A stretch of DNA of 64,000 nt from Candidatus Acidiferrales bacterium (GTDB lineage: Bacteria; Acidobacteriota; Terriglobia; Acidiferrales; UBA7541). The notes under the pieces were generated by a model. That model was not told the origin of the DNA, made no database searches, and saw only the letters and a list, made by a program, of their open reading frames with translations. A program made the position numbers and the translations under genes. Of this stretch, positions 47,438-56,082 are shown piece after piece. Location of the stretch: contig JASHPG010000119.1 of the NCBI GenBank assembly GCA_030038275.1, positions 1 to 64,000 on the forward strand, in the 5' to 3' direction. Position 1 is the stretch's first letter. Every line of letters starts with the position of its first letter.

Positions 47438-48286
47438 CTATCTGGCAGCGGCAGTCTTACGCGCGAAAACCAGTCTGGTTGCGACGTTCAGGACGAAAAC
47501 CAATCCCAGAAGAACCAGACCTGCCGTCCATGCTTGCTCGTGCCAATCCTGATACGGGCCGATTGCGTACGTGTAAATCATCACGGGTAGTGACGCGATA
47601 GGCTCGTTAAAACCGGGGCTCGAATATCGATTGCTGAAAGCTGTGAAAAGCAACGGCGCTGTTTCGCCCGCAATACGGGCTAGGGCAAGCATGATGCCCG
47701 TGATTATTCCCGAAGCGGCGGCGGGAACAACGACCGTCAAGATGGTTCTCCATTTACTCGCGCCCAAGGCCATTGCGCCTTCCCGCAGGGTACGGGGCAC
47801 AGCTTTTAGGAACTGCTCTGTACTCCTCAAAATAATGGGAATCATCATGACGCCAAGCGCAAAGCCGCCCGCCAGCGTGGAGAAGTGTCCCGCGGGTAGG
47901 ACAACGATCGCATAGGCAAAAATTCCGATGACAATGGAAGGCACACCGTTAAGCAAGTCGGCCATATAGCGAACAAAAAAATTCGGCGCCTTGCCGCCGA
48001 ATTCAGAGAGATAAACACCCGAGAAAATACCCGCGGGAGCGCCTATGAGCAGCGCCACCGAGAGCAGTTTTGCCGTGCCGACAATGGCATTGGCCATTCC
48101 TCCGCCCTGCTCGCCTACAGGTTTCGGCAGTTCTGTAAAGAAACTCCAATTTACGTTCTTTCCGCCGTGGTAAATGAGATATCCAAGGATGAGAAACAAA
48201 ACGGAGACGGTTGCAAAGGCAAAGATGGCGGTAAGCCCAAGCATGAAAGCATTCAAGAATTTGCGCCATCCGCTGTGCAGATTCAT
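47438..48286 (-). CDS. pstA: Phosphate ABC transporter permease PstA
   Basis: 282 aa, six helices. Permease loop TLREGAMALGASKWRTILTV contains the EAA-type motif. GIFSGVYLSEFGGKAPNFF and LAGGFALGVMMIPIILRSTE are typical. The start overlaps pstC by 4 bp. Confidence 0.95.
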   Translation of the reverse strand: MNLHSGWRKFLNAFMLGLTAIFAFATVSVLFLILGYLIYHGGKNVNWSFFTELPKPVGEQGGGMANAIVGTAKLLSVALLIGAPAGIFSGVYLSEFGGKAPNFFVRYMADLLNGVPSIVIGIFAYAIVVLPAGHFSTLAGGFALGVMMIPIILRSTEQFLKAVPRTLREGAMALGASKWRTILTVVVPAAASGIITGIMLALARIAGETAPLLFTAFSNRYSSPGFNEPIASLPVMIYTYAIGPYQDWHEQAWTAGLVLLGLVFVLNVATRLVFARKTAAAR

Positions 48287-49266
48287 TCGAGCAAGCCTCC
48301 GCGTTGGGCGGTGGCCAGAACGAGCAACCGCGCCAGACCATTGAGCACGAAGGTAAGCAGGAACAATACCAGTCCCAATTCGATTAAAGCGCTCAAGTAG
48401 AGGCTTCCTGTAGCTTCGGTGAATTCGTTGGCGATCACAGCCGCGATCGAATAGCCCGGAGCGAAAAGCGATGCGCTGATCTTCGGATCATTGCCGATGA
48501 CCATTGTGACCGCCATAGTCTCCCCGAGCGCCCGTGCCAGCGCCAGGAAAACGGAACCGAGAATTCCTGTTTTCGCGAAGGGAACCACAGCTCTTGAGAT
48601 TGTCTCCCAACGTGTTGCGCCCAAAGCCAAAGCAGCTTCCCGCTGCTCGCGAGGCACGGAAATCAATACTTCGCGCGAAACAGAGACAATGAATGGCACA
48701 ACCATGATCGCAAGGGTCAGGCCTGCCGCAAGAAAACCAACACCGTATGCCGGTCCGCGAAAGAAGGGTAAGAATCCGAACTGCGACCTCAGCACAGGTT
48801 CCACCCAAACGCGAAGCAACGGAGCTAGGACAAAGATTCCTAACAGCCCGTAAATGACGCTGGGCACCGCCGCGAGTAAGTCCACAAGAAATGCAAGCGC
48901 GTCTGAGATACGTTTGGCGGAAAATTCGGACAGAAAAATCGCCGTTCCCAAACCAAGCGGCACTGCGAGCAAAAGCGCGATTGCTGAAGTGACCACCGTT
49001 CCGTAGAGAAATGGAAGCGCCCCGAATTGCCCCCCTACGGGATCCCAAACGCGCGTCGCGAAAAACGCCCAGCCGAACTTCTGACGCGATAATGCCGACT
49101 GAATCCATAGCTGATAAACCAGCAGCGCGGTGACGCCTATCACAGTACTTGCGAAGATCAGCGTTAAAACGTGAGCGATTTCATCGCCTCTTCGCAAGCG
49201 CTCCCAATAGATGCGCAAGGGACGGAACGATGGGGTTAGCCCGGTGGCATTTACGCGTTCGAGCAT
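48283..49266 (-). CDS. pstC: Phosphate ABC transporter permease PstC
   Basis: 327 aa, six helices. Family segments: GTAIFLSEFSAKRISDALAF, LVDLLAAVPSVIYGLLGIFV, the EAA-type REQREAALALGATRWETISR, and ALGETMAVTMVIGNDPKI. Overlaps pstA by 4 bp; 2 bp after pstS. Confidence 0.95.
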   Translation of the reverse strand: MLERVNATGLTPSFRPLRIYWERLRRGDEIAHVLTLIFASTVIGVTALLVYQLWIQSALSRQKFGWAFFATRVWDPVGGQFGALPFLYGTVVTSAIALLLAVPLGLGTAIFLSEFSAKRISDALAFLVDLLAAVPSVIYGLLGIFVLAPLLRVWVEPVLRSQFGFLPFFRGPAYGVGFLAAGLTLAIMVVPFIVSVSREVLISVPREQREAALALGATRWETISRAVVPFAKTGILGSVFLALARALGETMAVTMVIGNDPKISASLFAPGYSIAAVIANEFTEATGSLYLSALIELGLVLFLLTFVLNGLARLLVLATAQRGGLLE

Positions 49267-49268
49267 AG

Positions 49269-50324
49269 CTAGTGAATCTGAGAAACCGTCGCATCTTCTT
49301 TCGCGCTAACGTCGGTAGGCAATTTCGCATACGCTAGCGGCTCGGCGTCGTTCTGGCCGTCCGTGAGCATCCAGTGCAGAAAACTCTTAATCGAATCGCG
49401 CTTGGCCGCATCCGAAATTTGCGTCGGCACGAGAAGCCAGGTGAAGCTCGCGATGGGATAAGCATCGTTACCCGGAGGATTGGTGATTGAAACGCGAAAA
49501 TCTTTAGGCATCGAGTCCGCGGTGGCTGCAGCGGCTGCCGTGACGCTCTCAAGACTCGCCTTGACGAATGCTCCCGACGAATTCTGTACCAACCCAAACA
49601 GAATGTGGTTTTGAATGGCATACGTGAGTTCGACATAGCCGATGGAATTCGGGGTCTGCTGAATCAAACCAGTAACGCCTTCGCTGCCTTTACCGCCAAG
49701 CCCGACCGGCCAATTGACTGAAGTTCCCGAGCCAACCTTGTCCTTCCATTCCGCGCTCACTTTTGAAAGATAGTCGGTCCAGATGAACGATGTGCCGCTG
49801 CCATCCGAACGATGGATGACTACGATATTTGCAGACGGTAATTTCAGTCCGGCATTCGCGCGCGTGATGGCAGGGTCATTCCATTTTGTGATTTTCCCGA
49901 GAAAGATTCCTGCAAGTGCTTGTGGTGTGAATTTCAGCTCGGCGGTAACACCAGGAATGTTGTACGTCGGTACGACCGCGCCAAGTACGGTCGGAAAGTG
50001 CAGAACTGGCGATTTTGCCTGCGCAAGCTGTGCGTCAGTCATCGGTGCATCCGATGCGCCAAAATCGACGGTGCCCGCCAACAGTTGCCGGATACCGGCC
50101 CCTGACCCCACCGATTGATAATTAATTTCGACATTCGGATGCAGTTTGTGAAAGTCGTCCGCCCAGCGAGAGTAAATTGGATAGCCGAAAGTAGAACCAG
50201 CGCCATTGATGAGAACGGTTTGCGAACCCGTTGTCGTGCTCCCGTTATGCGAGCAGGACACCAATGAAATTCCGGTCAGCAGCGCGCAGAGAATCACCCA
50301 ATTCCGGCCAGCAAGTTTGTTCAC
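49269..50324 (-). CDS. pstS: Phosphate-binding lipoprotein PstS
   Basis: 351 aa, GTG start at 50324 with GGAGG upstream. Signal peptide with lipobox LVSC (Cys24), so a membrane-anchored lipoprotein. Phosphate-site segments: INGAGSTFGYPIYSRWADDF, QSVGSGAGIRQLLAGTVDFG, VVIHRSDGSGTSFIWTDYLS and GSEGVTGLIQQTPNSIGYVE. First gene of pstSCAB-phoU. A candidate Pho box lies at 50357-50373. Confidence 0.96.
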   Translation of the reverse strand: MNKLAGRNWVILCALLTGISLVSCSHNGSTTTGSQTVLINGAGSTFGYPIYSRWADDFHKLHPNVEINYQSVGSGAGIRQLLAGTVDFGASDAPMTDAQLAQAKSPVLHFPTVLGAVVPTYNIPGVTAELKFTPQALAGIFLGKITKWNDPAITRANAGLKLPSANIVVIHRSDGSGTSFIWTDYLSKVSAEWKDKVGSGTSVNWPVGLGGKGSEGVTGLIQQTPNSIGYVELTYAIQNHILFGLVQNSSGAFVKASLESVTAAAAATADSMPKDFRVSITNPPGNDAYPIASFTWLLVPTQISDAAKRDSIKSFLHWMLTDGQNDAEPLAYAKLPTDVSAKEDATVSQIH

Positions 50325-50717
50325 TTTTATCCTCCAGACTGTTTTGCCTGCGCATTGTTACAATGCCGTTACATCTGCTTGAAGATTAGGTGAATGCAGC
50401 TCTAAGGCAGTCATACCGCAGGTCTACAAAACCCAACCCATGCCATGCCAAGATGCGCGATCCTTACCCCAGCAGAAGTACTTGCGTTCGACCATGGATC
50501 CTGTTCGCCGCTGAGTTCGTATCCTCGGCGGATGCAGCCATTCACGGAAAAATGGTCTCAACAACCGGGGGACAAGCCTCCGCCTCATTCAGTTCTTCTG
50601 TCATTTTGTTGCTTGCGAGTATCGAGACCGCAACTATGGCGTTCATGCATCCGAGCGCGGGAAGTATGCGAAGACGCTGTAACTCTGGGATTAGGTGCGG
50701 ATGAATATTGCGTTACG
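50325..50717. other. Gene-free stretch containing the pst control region
   Basis: No convincing gene; a plus-strand open frame at 50390-50704 has no protein-like pattern. The pstS side holds the Pho box described separately. Confidence 0.5.
50357..50373 (-). promoter_or_regulatory. Candidate Pho box upstream of pstS
   Basis: GTTACA (50357-50362) recurs exactly 11 bp on (50368-50373); on the transcribed strand this reads TGTAAC-5-TGTAAC. Tandem repeats of 11 bp, TTACA-like, are the pattern bound by PhoP/PhoB-type regulators. The site is 33-49 bp before the pstS start, where an activator would overlap the -35 region. phoB lies in the same locus. Confidence 0.5.
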
Positions 50718-51413
50718 TTATTCGATGCTTGGTGGGATAGCCGGGCTGTTTCTATTGTGCCGGATGTCTATTCCCCGCAACCAGAACACAACGTCTTCGG
50801 CGATGTTCGTGCAGTGATCCGCGATGCGCTCCATGTGCCGGGCAGCAAGGATGTATTGGATGTTGACGGTTGCCAGCACAGGCTCCTTCTTCACAGCCGA
50901 GATGAGCACCTCCACCGCCCTGTCACGCTGCCGATCCACCGCTTCCTCGCTTTCCAGGACCTCAGATGCAAGAGTAACGTTCTGATGAATTAGAGCTCCC
51001 AGGCATCTTGCGACCATCGCCCTTACCGGAGGAACCATCGATACAAGTTCAGCGGGTGTGTCCGCGTTGGGAGATTGGCAGAGCGAAATTACGCACTGGC
51101 AGATGTTGACGGCCAGATCGCCCATCCGTTCTAAGTCATTATTGATCTTAAAAGTGGCGACGACATGGCGTACATCTTCTTGCGTCAGGTCGCCCCTTCG
51201 CAGCAGTCGAACTGCGTGTTCATCGACCAGGATTTCCGATTCGTTGATTCTCGGCTCGGTGATAAATACGCCGCTCGCAATCTCAGCGTTCCGCGAGAGC
51301 AGGGCTTCGAAAGAACGGTTTACAGAGCTCTCCACCGTTCGCGCCATGGAAACGAGGTGGTTTTCGAGGGCTGTAGTATAAAAATCCGAGGAACTACGGG
51401 CTGACGAGGCCAT
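50718..51413 (-). CDS. phoU2: Second PhoU-like protein
   Basis: 231 aa from the ATG at 51413, which has GAGGAGA upstream; the frame is open further but unlike PhoU. Contains both PhoU repeats: DEHAVRLLRRGDLTQEDVRH, NNDLERMGDLAVNICQCVIS and ILAARHMERIADHCTNIAED. Lies between phoR and pstS, unlike the canonical phoU after pstB. Probably another brake on PhoR; the symbol is only descriptive. Confidence 0.88.
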   Translation of the reverse strand: MASSARSSSDFYTTALENHLVSMARTVESSVNRSFEALLSRNAEIASGVFITEPRINESEILVDEHAVRLLRRGDLTQEDVRHVVATFKINNDLERMGDLAVNICQCVISLCQSPNADTPAELVSMVPPVRAMVARCLGALIHQNVTLASEVLESEEAVDRQRDRAVEVLISAVKKEPVLATVNIQYILAARHMERIADHCTNIAEDVVFWLRGIDIRHNRNSPAIPPSIE

Positions 51414-51516
51414 GCTCTCTCCTCGACTGTGGCGGCAGCCGAATCGACCGCTCCACCAAAGCATGCCGGCCAATTGTTGCGGGAGGATGACGGCGTGATG
51501 AATTTTTGAGGAACTG

Positions 51517-53310
51517 CTATGTAGCCAAGGGGATAGAAAAATGGAATTGTGAACCACTACCAATTTCGCTATCAACCCAAATTTGCCCGCCGTGAGCCTC
51601 GACGATATGTTTCGCTATCGCCAGCCCGAGGCCGGTTCCGCCTGCTTCGCGTGACCGCGCGGCATCAACCCGGTAAAATCGCTCGAAAATCCTGTTGTGT
51701 TCCACTTGGGGAATGCCGATGCCTGTATCGGCCACGGTAAAAACGATAGACGAACCATTACGCTCTGCGCTGACTTCGATGCATCCAGCGGCGGGAGTGT
51801 ACTGAATGGCGTTGTCCAGCAGATTGCGCAGAACTTGCTGTAATAAGCGCGCGTCTGCTCTGACGAATGGAAGGCCAACCGGCGGCTTAATCGCATTCAG
51901 AGAAATTTCCTTTCTGCTCGCGGCGTCCTGCGCCAACTCGACGGCAGATGAGATTAGGCCAGTCACATTCACCGCCTGCGGATCCATTGGCTGCTTGCCG
52001 ACTTCTATTTTGGATAGCTCCAGAAGATCATCCGTTAAACGGGCTAGACGGCTTGCGTGATTTCGTATGATCTCGATAAAACGCCGATTGTTTTGCTTGT
52101 CTTCAAGGCCTCCATTAAGAAGCGTCTCGGCGAATCCTTGAATCGCCGTCAGGGGCGTGCGCAACTCGTGCGAAACGTTTGCCACGAAGTCCTTTCGAAT
52201 TTGTTCGAGACGGCGAATCTCCGTTATTTCATGAAACACTACCACCGCGCCGGCAGGACTCTCCCGGTTTTCAGAATTGGCGTGTGTGTCGCTTATGGCA
52301 AAAACCGTGGCCGCGGTCACCGAGAAGTGTCTTGGCTGTGCTACACCTAACGAAAGTTCTCCGCGGGCTTCCTCGCCAGTGAGAGCGCTGCGAATCAACT
52401 TTAGAACATCGGGATGCCGGATCACGGAAACAGCAGGTTGCGCCACATGGTTGCGGCTATCGAGATTCCAAAGTTCGGCGAACGCCTCATTGTAGAACGC
52501 GATCTGCTCGTCAGCATCTATAACGGCGATGGCTTCTGCCATGCTGCGCAGTATCGCCGCAGACCGATTGCGTTCATCGGAAAGCGAGCTGATCGTTGCG
52601 CTCAAGCGCGACGCTGTGTCGTTGAGAGCGCGAGCTAAATCTCCGAGTTCGTCTGTGGCGGACTCCTGCATTAGTGGACGAAAGTCGCCGATCGCAACTC
52701 GCTGCGAGAATTCCTTAAGTTGTCCGACTCGTCGCGCAAAGCGCCGCGAGAAAAGCGCGGAGATTCCAATAGCGAGTAACAAAATTATGAGGGAAGCTTC
52801 CCACAACTTTCGGCGCACCTCCGCGAGGGCGGTGTTGATTTGCGCAAGTGGAGTCGCGAAACGAATCACAACGGGCGGCCCCGATGGGCGATCAAACCGT
52901 ATTGCCCAATACACCAAATCTCGGTTCAATGTGTGGCTGTGCCGCACGGATTCGCCTTCGCCGGAACCCATGGCTTGATGAAATTCAGGACGGTTCGAGT
53001 GGTTCTCCATTGTTTTGATGTCGTGGGCAGAATCGGCAAGAACGCGGCCATCAAACGCAATGACCGTCACGCGCGCTCCGCTGCGCGACATCCATGTAGC
53101 CCACGATGCCAATGCGCCTTCATCGCCGAAATTGGGCGGCTTGGATCGCGCGATCAGCGCCAAGGAATTTAGCCGCTCGTCTGCGGCACGAATGTAATTT
53201 TGTCGAAGGATTCGGCCAGCGTAGAAATCAACTGCGCCAAGGACAGCGATCAGAAGAAGAAAATAGGTCAGCCCGAGTTTCCAAAAGAGGCCGCTTCGAG
53301 CCAGTTTCAA
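51517..53310 (-). CDS. phoR: Phosphate regulon sensor histidine kinase PhoR
   Basis: 597 aa. TM1 residues about 10-30, a periplasmic domain of about 135 residues, TM2 about 170-188, HAMP 189-240, PAS 250-365, HisKA with VSHELRTPLTAIQGFAETL (His381), HATPase with GTGLGLAIAKHIVEAHGG. Classic PhoR lacks a large periplasmic domain, so this one may sense something else too. Starts 7 bp after phoB. Confidence 0.92.
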   Translation of the reverse strand: MKLARSGLFWKLGLTYFLLLIAVLGAVDFYAGRILRQNYIRAADERLNSLALIARSKPPNFGDEGALASWATWMSRSGARVTVIAFDGRVLADSAHDIKTMENHSNRPEFHQAMGSGEGESVRHSHTLNRDLVYWAIRFDRPSGPPVVIRFATPLAQINTALAEVRRKLWEASLIILLLAIGISALFSRRFARRVGQLKEFSQRVAIGDFRPLMQESATDELGDLARALNDTASRLSATISSLSDERNRSAAILRSMAEAIAVIDADEQIAFYNEAFAELWNLDSRNHVAQPAVSVIRHPDVLKLIRSALTGEEARGELSLGVAQPRHFSVTAATVFAISDTHANSENRESPAGAVVVFHEITEIRRLEQIRKDFVANVSHELRTPLTAIQGFAETLLNGGLEDKQNNRRFIEIIRNHASRLARLTDDLLELSKIEVGKQPMDPQAVNVTGLISSAVELAQDAASRKEISLNAIKPPVGLPFVRADARLLQQVLRNLLDNAIQYTPAAGCIEVSAERNGSSIVFTVADTGIGIPQVEHNRIFERFYRVDAARSREAGGTGLGLAIAKHIVEAHGGQIWVDSEIGSGSQFHFSIPLAT

Positions 53311-53316
53311 TGTTTT

Positions 53317-54021
53317 TTAGCCAGCCTTCGTTTCGAAGATGTAGCCCGCGCCCCGAACCGTCTTCAGATGTTGAGGTTCTTCAGGATTCGTTTCAATTTT
53401 TTCCCGTAGTCGGCGGACGTATACATCTACGCTACGAGGGGTCACAAACCGTTCGCTGCCCCACACTGCATCAAGGAGTTGATCGCGTGAAAAGACCCGA
53501 TTTGGCCGAGATGCCAGATAATACAGCAACCGGAATTCTAGTGTGCTAAGAGGTAGCTGCTTCCCTTCGACGTCAGCACGGTATGAAATGGGATCAATGC
53601 GGAGCGGCCCGACAGTAAGCGGCCGAGCATCATCGTTGGGCCACTCAAGCCGCCGAAGAAGCGCTTTGACGCGCGCCACAAGTTCGCGCGGACTGAATGG
53701 TTTTGTAACATAATCGTCCGCCCCCAGTTCGAGACCAACTACGCGATCTGCTTCGTCGCCGCGCGCGGTGAGCATCAGGATAGGAAGACGATTCAGTTTG
53801 TCGTCCCGGCGAATCTCTTTGCAGATTTCCAAGCCCGATAGCTTCGGCAGCATCAGGTCCAGAACTACCAAGTCAGGTAGCGATTTCCTGATCTGGGCCA
53901 AGCCGTTCGCTCCGTCCCCACACGCGAGCACCTGAAAACCTTCTTTCTCAACGTTGTACCGCACAAGCTCGACGATGTCCTTATCGTCCTCGATGATTAG
54001 GATTCGCGGATGTGTAGTCAC
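53317..54021 (-). CDS. phoB: Phosphate regulon response regulator PhoB
   Basis: 234 aa. Receiver with IIEDDKDIVELVRYNVEKEG, phospho-acceptor Asp55 (LVVLDLMLPKLSGLEICKEI) and Lys in DDYVTKPFSPRELVARVKAL. OmpR-type winged helix from about residue 130 (LSTLEFRLLYYLASRPNRVF, RSVDVYVRRLREKIE). First gene of the Pho locus. Likely binds the 50357 site. Confidence 0.95.
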   Translation of the reverse strand: MTTHPRILIIEDDKDIVELVRYNVEKEGFQVLACGDGANGLAQIRKSLPDLVVLDLMLPKLSGLEICKEIRRDDKLNRLPILMLTARGDEADRVVGLELGADDYVTKPFSPRELVARVKALLRRLEWPNDDARPLTVGPLRIDPISYRADVEGKQLPLSTLEFRLLYYLASRPNRVFSRDQLLDAVWGSERFVTPRSVDVYVRRLREKIETNPEEPQHLKTVRGAGYIFETKAG

Positions 54022-54210
54022 GGTATAGTGAGCATAACGAAGGACCTATCGGGCGGCAAGAATCGCCACGAATTATTAATGAATTTTCACACAGATTCAC
54101 CAGAGGTCGTAAAGATCGTACCCGCGCCGCGCGCGTCCGCATACCACGCTCGGGTAGTTAACCCCAGCCTAAGGGCGGTTAACGGGCTTCCTCTCCGGGC
54201 TGGGGCGCTC

Positions 54211-54354
54211 ACCGCGGGCAAGCCCAGGACGGTGGCCGGCACGGGGCGTCTGATTCCCCTAAACGCGCGAGCCGTCGCGGTTCTAAGGCATTGGCGCGGC
54301 CTATTTCCGGGCGCAAAACCGGAGCACTACGCCTTTCCACATGAGAAATACTTC
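54211..54354 (+). pseudogene. Tyrosine recombinase (phage-type integrase) remnant
   Basis: One frame gives LTAGKPRTVAGTGRLIPLNA then AVAVLRHWRGLFPGAKPEHY and AFPHEKYF, which is the beta-hairpin and following helix of tyrosine integrases (KSKTxAGxGRxIPLN pattern). No catalytic Arg or Tyr boxes survive on either side. The remnant is 135 bp from the 3' end of the tRNA-Lys gene, a usual integrase target. Confidence 0.7.
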
Positions 54355-54488
54355 GCATATTCGGACCGAGGCCAAGCGCCGGGCCGTCGATTGCCTTAGC
54401 GGAACTGATTTTGAAACGGGTGTGGCACAAAATTGGGCACACTTTTTCTTTTCGGAAAAACCAGAAGATGCTAACTTGTTGAAAAGAT

Positions 54489-54563
<75 letters not shown>

Positions 54564-54626
54564 GAAAGGAAATCTAGTTTAACACGAGAGAAGACGTGCC
54601 CGCCTGGCGGACAAATCTTCCGCGAT

Positions 54627-54643
54627 GCGTCAGTTTGAAGTTT
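54627..54643. repeat. Decayed fragment of the GTCAGTTTGAA repeat
   Basis: GCGTCAGTTTGAAGTTT between tRNA-Lys and the DHH gene. Another short piece, CAAGCAAAATTCAG, follows about 20 bp on. Confidence 0.35.
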
Positions 54644-54703
54644 CCTTACTCGCGAAATAAACAAGCAAAATTCAGCTGATCAGCGCTCAAACGTCGCGGC
54701 AAC

Positions 54704-55660
54704 CTAGTAGTGCCGTAGGGTTGCGGCAATTTCCTTGGCCACTTGCCGCGCGCGGACCAAATCGCCGGGGCCCAGCGAAATCGCCGCCACGCGCGCGTGC
54801 CCGCCTCCGCCATGTTTCTCGCAGAGCGACGCGAGGTTGACGCCGGCCGGCGGCTCCTTCCACGGGTTCGTGCCCACCGAAACTTTCACGCGCGCTGGCG
54901 ACGCGCTCAGTCCCACCGAGTACATCGCGTCCGGATACAAGTAGTACGGAATAAACTTGTTGTAGCCCTCGAGATCGAGGTCCGTCACGTCGAAATAGAT
55001 CACGCCATCCCGCGAATCCATGCGCTCGCGCATGATGTCGATCGACCGCCGGTGCCGCTCCAGCAGCCCCGGTAAATATTTCTGCACGATCGGCAGCCGC
55101 TCGATATCCGCCAGCGAACGCGTGGCCAACTCTGGAATCAGGCACGGCGACATGTTCGGATCGGGAGCCGCTTCGATCACCAGCGCGATGCGCGTCGCTG
55201 GTTCGGCCAGCCCCACCGCCATTTCCGGCGAGGAGAATTGCGCGCCGTCGATGATATCGCCCCATTTGATCAACTCCGCCAGCGGCTCGGCGTTGAATCC
55301 GAACTTCCGCGAAGCGACGGTCGCCAGAAATTTCGTGCATGATTTGTACGACGGGTCGTAAAACTTTTTGCCCGAATGATCGTTGCGGAAATGATCCGCG
55401 TCCTCGGGTTTCAAAAACGCGCTTTGATGGTGGTCGAACCACCAGGTCAGTTCCGGCGAGCTCGAATACTTGAAATCGACGATCGCGTTCTCGTCGCCGT
55501 CAAAAGTTCCCGGCTCAAACGGCTGCGACGCCTTGTGCGTCATCCCGGTATAAAAAAAAGCCGCGTCCGCATTGATGCATTCGCGGTAAAAACGCGAAAA
55601 AATGGCGGCGGACGATGCGCCGTCAAAGCATTTGTCGTGAAAGCAAACCCGAACCTTCAA
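54704..55660 (-). CDS. DHH superfamily phosphoesterase
   Basis: 318 aa. The first metal motif is VCFHDKCFDGASSAAIFSRF (an HDKxFDG variant of DxDG), the second NAIVDFKYS, the third WWFDHHQS (DHH), and the C-terminal DHHA1 GGGGHARVAAISLG. Such enzymes hydrolyse phosphodiesters (nanoRNA, cyclic dinucleotides or polyphosphate). The substrate is not clear. Confidence 0.87.
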   Translation of the reverse strand: MKVRVCFHDKCFDGASSAAIFSRFYRECINADAAFFYTGMTHKASQPFEPGTFDGDENAIVDFKYSSSPELTWWFDHHQSAFLKPEDADHFRNDHSGKKFYDPSYKSCTKFLATVASRKFGFNAEPLAELIKWGDIIDGAQFSSPEMAVGLAEPATRIALVIEAAPDPNMSPCLIPELATRSLADIERLPIVQKYLPGLLERHRRSIDIMRERMDSRDGVIYFDVTDLDLEGYNKFIPYYLYPDAMYSVGLSASPARVKVSVGTNPWKEPPAGVNLASLCEKHGGGGHARVAAISLGPGDLVRARQVAKEIAATLRHY

Positions 55661-55875
55661 CTATCGTCTCCTGTTTTCGCGCCAGCCGCCGGTTCTCCCC
55701 TTCCCCAGGGAAAGCCAATAAACATGGACGTTCGCGCTTCCGATGTCAAGGCCGAACCTCGCCAAATATCACTGCCGCTGCCCAACTGATTCTCGGCCCT
55801 CCCAAATTAGTATTGCCGCCGGCTCGGGCCCCTACCTTATCGACACTCACCACCACCGGCTATACGCTCTCTTGC

Positions 55876-56082
55876 ATGAAACTATCCGCTCGCAACAAAC
55901 TTGACGGCACCATCGAGGAAATCAAGATGGGCGACGTCGTTGCCCACGTCACCGTACGGGTCAGCGGCGGCTCCATCGACAGCATCATCACCAAGCGCAG
56001 CGCCGAGGAAATGAATCTGAAGGTAGGAGACAAAGTCCGCGCCGTGATCAAATCCACCGAGGTCATGCTGGAAAAAGATTAG
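55876..56082 (+). CDS. Single Mop/TOBE domain protein (molybdopterin- or molybdate-binding)
   Basis: 68 aa from the ATG at 55876; the upstream open frame has no protein character. KLSARNKLDGTIEEIKMGDV, VTVRVSGGSIDSIITKRSAE and KVGDKVRAVIKSTEVMLEKD are the Mop pattern. Such molbindins store molybdate or tungstate as oligomers. Its end overlaps the kinase gene end by 4 bp (convergent). Confidence 0.92.
   Translation: MKLSARNKLDGTIEEIKMGDVVAHVTVRVSGGSIDSIITKRSAEEMNLKVGDKVRAVIKSTEVMLEKD

Noticed and set aside
50390..50704. A 104-codon plus-strand open frame between pstS and phoU2
   Set aside because: Unstructured composition, no ribosome binding site and no protein-like pattern.
54010..54399. 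An intact 129-residue protein beside tRNA-Lys
   Set aside because: Only about 48 residues match an integrase and the catalytic boxes are missing, so it is a remnant.
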